Positions 3,601-5,927 of a stretch of DNA of 5,927 bases are shown here, in pieces; the first letter of the stretch is position 1; each line of letters opens with the position of its first letter. The DNA is from Lachnospiraceae bacterium (lineage in GTDB: Bacteria > Bacillota > Clostridia > Lachnospirales > Lachnospiraceae), in contig CAAGKF010000010.1 in the NCBI GenBank assembly GCA_900770345.1, positions 1 through 5,927 of the forward strand, read 5' to 3'. The translations under genes were made by a program, and so were the position numbers. The notes below the pieces were generated by a model, which ran no database searches, was not told the origin of the DNA, and saw only the letters and a program-made list of their open reading frames with translations.

Positions 3601-5927
3601 GGAATGGCTTCCTCGGAGACTAACCGGGAAAAAGAAAAGGCAGCTGTTGTGTACGCGGCCGGTCAGGTCAGAGTTCTTCATGGGCTGTCAGATAACTATG
3701 ATATGCAGGCGGATGGTTCCTGGAATGATTTTTCTGTTGAGCGGTATCGTACGGAGCAGGGCTATGACATAACGGTAAGCGGCTATCCGCAGGGAACCAG
3801 GTTTTACCGGACAGAAACAAGAGAAAAAACAGAAACGGTGCGGGTCATTGCCGGAAGCAGCCTGGAACAGAAAAAAGATATATTTGGGAACCCTGTTTAT
3901 CAGAATGCACAGGGCGGAGAGTACAGGACGGGAGCGGACGGAAATCCGCTGCTTAAGGCAGATCCGCTTCCGGAAGAACTGATTCCGGCCTCCGAGACTC
4001 TGCCTTACCGCTTCCGCACAGCTCCCTATCCTCAGGGTACGGCTTCTCCGGAGGATATGTCAGCCTGGGATGAGGAGATAAACGGCGCTTATTTAAAGCA
4101 GCAGGTAAATGCGATGCTGAAACAGATGGGGTACAGAACAGCCCGGACGGCAGAGGGAGCGCCCTGGGAGGAGCTGGCTCTGGTAAATGTGAAAAATTCT
4201 CAGGCGGCAGCAGCCGTTCTGGACTGGTTTACGGAGCACAGCTTTTTCGACTGCGGTCAGGTAGACGCTGTTTATGAAAGGGACGGAAGCTGGTATGCCA
4301 GGATCTTTTATGACTGTACGGACCGGGAGGAGCAGCGGCCGGCTGTCTATGACGCGGCTTCGGGAGTGTTATATGTGTGCCGGGAGGCGGCTGTATCCGG
4401 CGGACCTTCTGAAAAGGTTCATTATTGGCTTGCTTATGAAAAAGGAAGCTTCCGTCTGGGAAGCAGGACGGTTTACGTAAAGGAAAGAAAAGAGGCGGAG
4501 GGAGAGATTCCTTTTGGTGAAAATATAGAAGCCTGTTTCCGGACCGTGTATCAGCCGGTGTATGAGACATATGGACCGGGCGAACTGCTGCTTGACGCTG
4601 ACGGTGCTTTTATCCCGGTGATGGAGCGGGCGCCTGTTTATGAGCAGAGGGAGATAACCGGTCAGGAGCTGGTAATGGAGCCGGTGGATGCTGTTTACGA
4701 CAGACAGTCAGGCATTTACAGGATCCACATGGATAATGACCGCGGCTGGGCAGATGAAACAGGCCCTGTGTGTGATACGTTTCGTGCTGTGACCGTTGAA
4801 AAATCCATTTCCTGTGACGGCGGAGATATGATGTACAACCGTTATCTGGTGCAGGTGGAGGGAGCAGCGGTCAGCGTGTCGGCGCCGCTTCCGGACACAG
4901 ATCATGGAAGCTATATAAAATACAGGATACTGTCCTATCCGGGCCAGAATACTCCCATACAGGACGGCGGAACGGAGGCGGAGCCTGTGCAGGTTCTGCA
5001 GCGCGTGATCAGGCAGCCTGTCCGTGTGACGAAGGATATTTCCCAGGATTCCTATGATGGCGCCAATACCTACGGTTCTGTTCACAATGATCCGCTGACG
5101 TCATTTCTGGGACTGTTCAGAGCGGGCAGACCGGCTCAGGGAGCGAAAACCGCGAAGGGCTTCCGATTTAAGATTTATTTAAAAAGCAGTCTGGAAAAGC
5201 TTTGGGCTGACCCAGAAGGAATTCGTCCCCTGCTGGAGAAAAAGGAGGACGGAAGTCCGGACTATAAGAAATTTTTCGATGCCATGTACTGTGCTGACCG
5301 GAACAGGAAGCAGAAAGAGGAGGGCAGCTTTGGCGGGGCAGCTCCGGCTGTGCGTCAGTTTGCCCTGGATTATTATGACATTGCCGGATACAAAAAAGAG
5401 ATCCTTATGGCAGAGCCGGGAATTGCTTCTGACAGAGCCTATGACCGGGCTCTGGAACGGGCCGAAAGAGAGGCGGAAGCTTATCTGAGTTCCTTTGAAG
5501 GACTGGATGAGCAGCTGGCTGTGGCCTGGGACCGGGAAGAAGGAGGCGGCGGTGACGGCGATCCTTTTACTCTGGAGTGCAATAGAAAGGACGGACAGGA
5601 TGATTATTACAATATCTCTGTTCCGCTTCCCTACGGCGCCTATGTGATCGCAGAACAGCTGCCGGATGAGGATCCTTCCGGATTGATCAGCCGCCATTAT
5701 AAACGGGACGAGCCCAGGGAGATCGTTCTGCCTTTTGTTCCGGATATCCCGGAATCGGAAAATGAGGGGATTTCCGATCAGGAGCGTGCTGATTACAGCA
5801 TGGGAAGTACGTATTTCCGCTATAGCAGCAGTGATACACCGGAAGACCTTATAAGAAAATACAAGATCCGCTTTAATGAAGAAACACATGTGATTCGGGC
5901 CCATGGCCATGACGGCGATTTCCTGAT
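520..5927 (+). CDS. Giant exported thioester-domain / CnaB (SpaA-like) surface adhesin; 3' end outside the window
   Basis: The frame stays open from ATG 520 to the right edge: 1,802 complete codons and no stop. The start is set by GGGAGG and a clear signal peptide. Domains in order: signal peptide 1-29; Cys-Gln thioester domain with C74 and Q133; beta-rich segment about 200-325; three CnaB-like modules (about 327-535, 872-1027, 1501-1741), each with an early Lys (K332, K877, K1505) and a later Glu (E508 or E509, E1015, E1712) in the Y-x-x-x-E-type strand; 12-residue repeats 618-665; acidic tract 666-747; Ser/Thr/Ala-rich linker about 763-787. Residues 1028-1500 are unassigned. Such proteins are normally sortase-anchored, the thioester binding a ligand covalently and the isopeptide modules forming a stalk. 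The anchor would lie past the edge. It resembles large Clostridia proteins annotated as SpaA isopeptide-forming pilin-related. Adhesion is inferred from architecture; the ligand is unknown. Confidence 0.9.
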   Translation, partial: MIIKKIRQCLALILAAALIVSLIPSGVLADEQHAQMIARGIIFQNKEFSLYGHTHRSMMYYMVNPSDGGLPAFCLQPGKRLPNFTSSTYTLYTVNPDQTVPVIGSFERYLPMTLAYEWMTADCYDYTRYGVVQTYMWGCMAGYELDWDVQGQTMERLESVLQNERVMPLFSEMREYVETGIEEYYDTSNSSLPSWNGRQQQMILTDGHYEVVLDISTCPQLKNTVWLFPDSSWNYQIADNGDSIIFQYNGTEAPRGTVQSGQLSGIDTRFYAYLFQPEEQYQMQMGWMDMTRPEVTVSFTVGGGAVVLNQGELELYRHSEVFESNYNISLEKYCAETGQPLAEAVFQVREDFDTSQVNTEGYREGEPDGSFGEVYLNCMWPEPENNYICDRITTDSSGCASHSDIRNYNYSKTYCMGHPAPEWIECDHEGGEGEGEEAEECSCDEENERLREQWLAEQELCASTCDFHVQNDDEDDHGQNTAAMEAMLQDRDVTYENFIELEYSYTLEEIQARTGYTLHGKHNDDEPVETIILSSAQAGGNVRGVSGNGKLFENRPDSLAAEQPVEYRYTVPDVRMENQVQLRYGLSEPEQADLEAQRSIFIVTEEEQNTGKASEGGTAKTPEKGLEENPAKTPEKGPEENPAKTAEKGLEENLAKTAEKGTEENPEDGGSVKEETDGGDSDQAGSENESEKEAEIEEAEAGSENEAEDGEGSDEAEAGEEDGAQAGEAENEAGAGEEGSDGSDEEENLSASIRKRGAGQLLTSAGTEAAAQTATSSTATASTASVYSELSSDESTEIFEYTRIPVLPEWNFSLFSAVLFSDEEEEDDDATITVSLPDFMDDDLDSMDTSEYGDSGQVLYVFKVWDHRTEGKIFINKRDRDLYLQEEQDSYGRTQGDATLEGAVYGLFAAQDIVHPDGISGVIYRQNELVAAAATDKNGDASFTACTEKPGTILNEDGTIRTPEGMTGPENLYSGASVSSSEEGFGTITYPDYREINGSQWIGRPLLMGSYYIQELSRSEGYELSVEGMASSETNREKEKAAVVYAAGQVRVLHGLSDNYDMQADGSWNDFSVERYRTEQGYDITVSGYPQGTRFYRTETREKTETVRVIAGSSLEQKKDIFGNPVYQNAQGGEYRTGADGNPLLKADPLPEELIPASETLPYRFRTAPYPQGTASPEDMSAWDEEINGAYLKQQVNAMLKQMGYRTARTAEGAPWEELALVNVKNSQAAAAVLDWFTEHSFFDCGQVDAVYERDGSWYARIFYDCTDREEQRPAVYDAASGVLYVCREAAVSGGPSEKVHYWLAYEKGSFRLGSRTVYVKERKEAEGEIPFGENIEACFRTVYQPVYETYGPGELLLDADGAFIPVMERAPVYEQREITGQELVMEPVDAVYDRQSGIYRIHMDNDRGWADETGPVCDTFRAVTVEKSISCDGGDMMYNRYLVQVEGAAVSVSAPLPDTDHGSYIKYRILSYPGQNTPIQDGGTEAEPVQVLQRVIRQPVRVTKDISQDSYDGANTYGSVHNDPLTSFLGLFRAGRPAQGAKTAKGFRFKIYLKSSLEKLWADPEGIRPLLEKKEDGSPDYKKFFDAMYCADRNRKQKEEGSFGGAAPAVRQFALDYYDIAGYKKEILMAEPGIASDRAYDRALERAEREAEAYLSSFEGLDEQLAVAWDREEGGGGDGDPFTLECNRKDGQDDYYNISVPLPYGAYVIAEQLPDEDPSGLISRHYKRDEPREIVLPFVPDIPESENEGISDQERADYSMGSTYFRYSSSDTPEDLIRKYKIRFNEETHVIRAHGHDGDFL
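652..1119 (+). other. N-terminal Cys-Gln thioester domain (about residues 45-200)
   Basis: The segment has the two sequence blocks of surface thioester domains. The first is AFCLQPGK with C74, the second YGVVQTYMW with Q133, fitting the hydrophobic-Q-x-x-hydrophobic-W pattern. In characterised members (for example streptococcal SfbI and the Cpa pilus tip) the Cys side chain forms an internal thioester with the Gln, which can then react with a host amine. The usual Thr before the Gln is Val here. The 59-residue spacing is compact compared with streptococcal examples as I recall them. Placement directly after the signal peptide is the expected tip position. Two further Cys (C123, C139) lie inside the domain. 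Bond formation is predicted from motif only. Confidence 0.8.
1498..2121 (+). other. CnaB-like module 1 with a large Cys/His/acid-rich insertion (about residues 327-535)
   Basis: The module opens with ISLEKYCAETGQPLAEAVFQV, a typical CnaB first strand; K332 is the likely isopeptide lysine and TGQPLAEAVF the usual turn. It closes with YSYTLEEIQARTGYTL, matching the family's Y-x-x-x-E-x-x-x-x-x-GY block, with E508 or E509 as the likely catalytic acid. Between these lie about 176 residues, roughly three times the usual spacing, holding C378, C389, C399, C415, C426, C441, C443, C461 and C465. His and long acidic runs also occur there (H402, H418, H428, H468; Glu-rich 429-440; DDEDDH about 471-476). 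The Asn or Asp partner for the isopeptide was not identified. Confidence 0.65.
2371..2514 (+). repeat. Four tandem 36-bp in-frame repeats (12-residue units, residues 618-665)
   Basis: Units begin at 2371, 2407, 2443 and 2479 and encode xAKTxEKGxEEN, where position 1 is T, P, P, L, position 5 is P, P, A, A, and position 9 is L, P, L, T. Adjacent copies differ by only about 2, 3 and 4 bases, so the array is young at the DNA level. The segment just before (EEQNTGKASE) may be a decayed copy. The array joins CnaB-like module 1 to the acidic tract and probably acts as a spacer. The 36-base unit keeps frame, so gain or loss of copies would change length only. Confidence 0.95.
2515..2760 (+). other. 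Low-complexity acidic linker (residues 666-747)
   Basis: By my count 36 of 82 residues are Asp or Glu and only two are Lys; the rest are mostly Gly, Ala, Ser and Asn. Recurrent pieces such as AEAGEE, GSDE and ENEA suggest growth by imperfect duplication. No fold is expected. The segment follows the 12-residue repeats and precedes a basic RKRG site and a Ser/Thr/Ala-rich stretch, so it is probably an extended, strongly negative stalk segment on the cell surface. The Glu-rich coding here produces long spurious frames on the other strand. Confidence 0.85.
2806..2880 (+). other. Ser/Thr/Ala-rich linker (about residues 763-787)
   Basis: About 25 residues made mainly of Thr, Ser and Ala (for example TATSSTATASTASV), of the kind used as extended wall-spanning or glycosylated linkers in Gram-positive surface proteins. 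It separates the acidic tract from the segment leading to CnaB-like module 2. Glycosylation is only a possibility; nothing in the sequence proves it. Confidence 0.6.
3130..3600 (+). other. CnaB/SpaA-like module 2 (about residues 872-1027)
   Basis: This is the clearest isopeptide-type module. GKIFINKRDRD supplies the first strand with K877. GDATLEGAVYGLFAAQDI is the family's G-A-x-Y-x-L block, and LVAAAATDKNGDASF is the usual TDxxGxxxF turn. GSYYIQELSRSEGYEL carries E1015 in the position of the catalytic Glu. The Lys-to-Glu distance (138 residues) is long because of an inserted segment at about 941-1006, rich in Gly, Ser and acidic residues, that ends in a YPDYREINGSQW strand. Such domains form Lys-Asn or Lys-Asp crosslinks that stiffen the stalk. 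The Asn or Asp partner is not obvious. Confidence 0.82.
3601..5016 (+). other. Unassigned region of the giant protein (about residues 1028-1500)
   Basis: I recognise no family here. The first part (about 1040-1190) is beta-rich with Tyr-Gly-Pro segments such as GYDITVSGYPQGTRFYR and a stretch rich in Asn and Gly (about 1125-1145). A likely helix (YLKQQVNAMLKQMG, about 1191-1204) then leads to an alpha/beta-looking unit with AAAAVLDWFTEHSFFDCG and GSWYARIFYDCT; C1245, C1266 and C1287 lie in it. Another beta-rich part (about 1330-1500) has VYETYGPGELLLDADGAF, DAVYDRQSGIYRIHMDND and NRYLVQVEGAAVSV. It has no transmembrane segment and no repeats that I can see, and fills the space between two CnaB-like modules. 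Confidence 0.6.
5017..5742 (+). other. CnaB-like module 3 with a long, partly helical insertion (about residues 1501-1741)
   Basis: PVRVTKDIS gives a candidate first strand with K1505, and YYNISVPLPYGAYVIAEQLP gives the late strand with E1712, followed by an EIVLPFVP strand. The 207 residues between them are far more than in a standard CnaB domain. They include a GFRFKIYLKSSLEKLW block, which resembles segments I recall in other large Clostridia SpaA-like proteins, and a charged helix with coiled-coil character (about 1636-1670, DRAYDRALERAEREAEAYL). The assignment rests on the two end strands and is less certain than for module 2. The final 61 residues in the window (from about 1742) remain in frame with no stop. 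Confidence 0.55.

Noticed and set aside
5179..5910. 243-residue minus-strand frame
   Set aside because: It is antisense to CnaB-like module 3, which has recognisable domain blocks. The translation matches no family I know.

Overview
The window carries two genes on the + strand, separated by a 72-base gap. The left edge holds the 3' end of a gene for a small CAP (SCP/PR-1-like) domain protein. The rest (520 to the right edge) is one very long open frame for a giant exported surface protein that runs off the window after at least 1,802 codons. No RNA gene, insertion sequence, CRISPR array or minus-strand gene could be supported. The organism is most likely a Gram-positive gut-type Clostridia (Lachnospiraceae-like). 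This is inferred from the strong GGAGG ribosome binding site, the moderate G+C with AGA/AGG and GGA codons, and a protein architecture (thioester domain plus CnaB/SpaA-like modules) typical of such bacteria. That assignment is not proven.

Layout: 1-447, CAP protein, 5' end missing. 448-519, a strong hairpin with a T-run (about 461-509) followed almost at once by the ribosome binding site of the next gene. From 520: signal peptide (residues 1-29), N-terminal Cys-Gln thioester domain (C74, Q133), beta-rich linker, a first CnaB-like module (about 327-535) swollen by a Cys/His/acid-rich insertion, four 12-residue repeats (618-665), an 82-residue acidic tract (666-747), and a Ser/Thr/Ala-rich linker. 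These are followed by a second CnaB/SpaA-like module (about 872-1027), a long unassigned region (about 1028-1500), and a third CnaB-like module (about 1501-1741). The end of the protein, where a sortase signal would be expected, lies outside the window.

Together the genes look like a cell-envelope or adhesion locus. The thioester domain would supply a covalent grip on a host or surface ligand, the CnaB-like modules a stiff protease-resistant stalk, and the repeat and acidic tracts a flexible spacer. The CAP protein is a second probably extracellular product just upstream. No promoter fits between the hairpin and the giant gene's start, so the hairpin is probably part of that gene's leader and could work as an attenuator or leaky terminator. 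I found an unusual adhesin, but no evidence of a wholly new kind of system.
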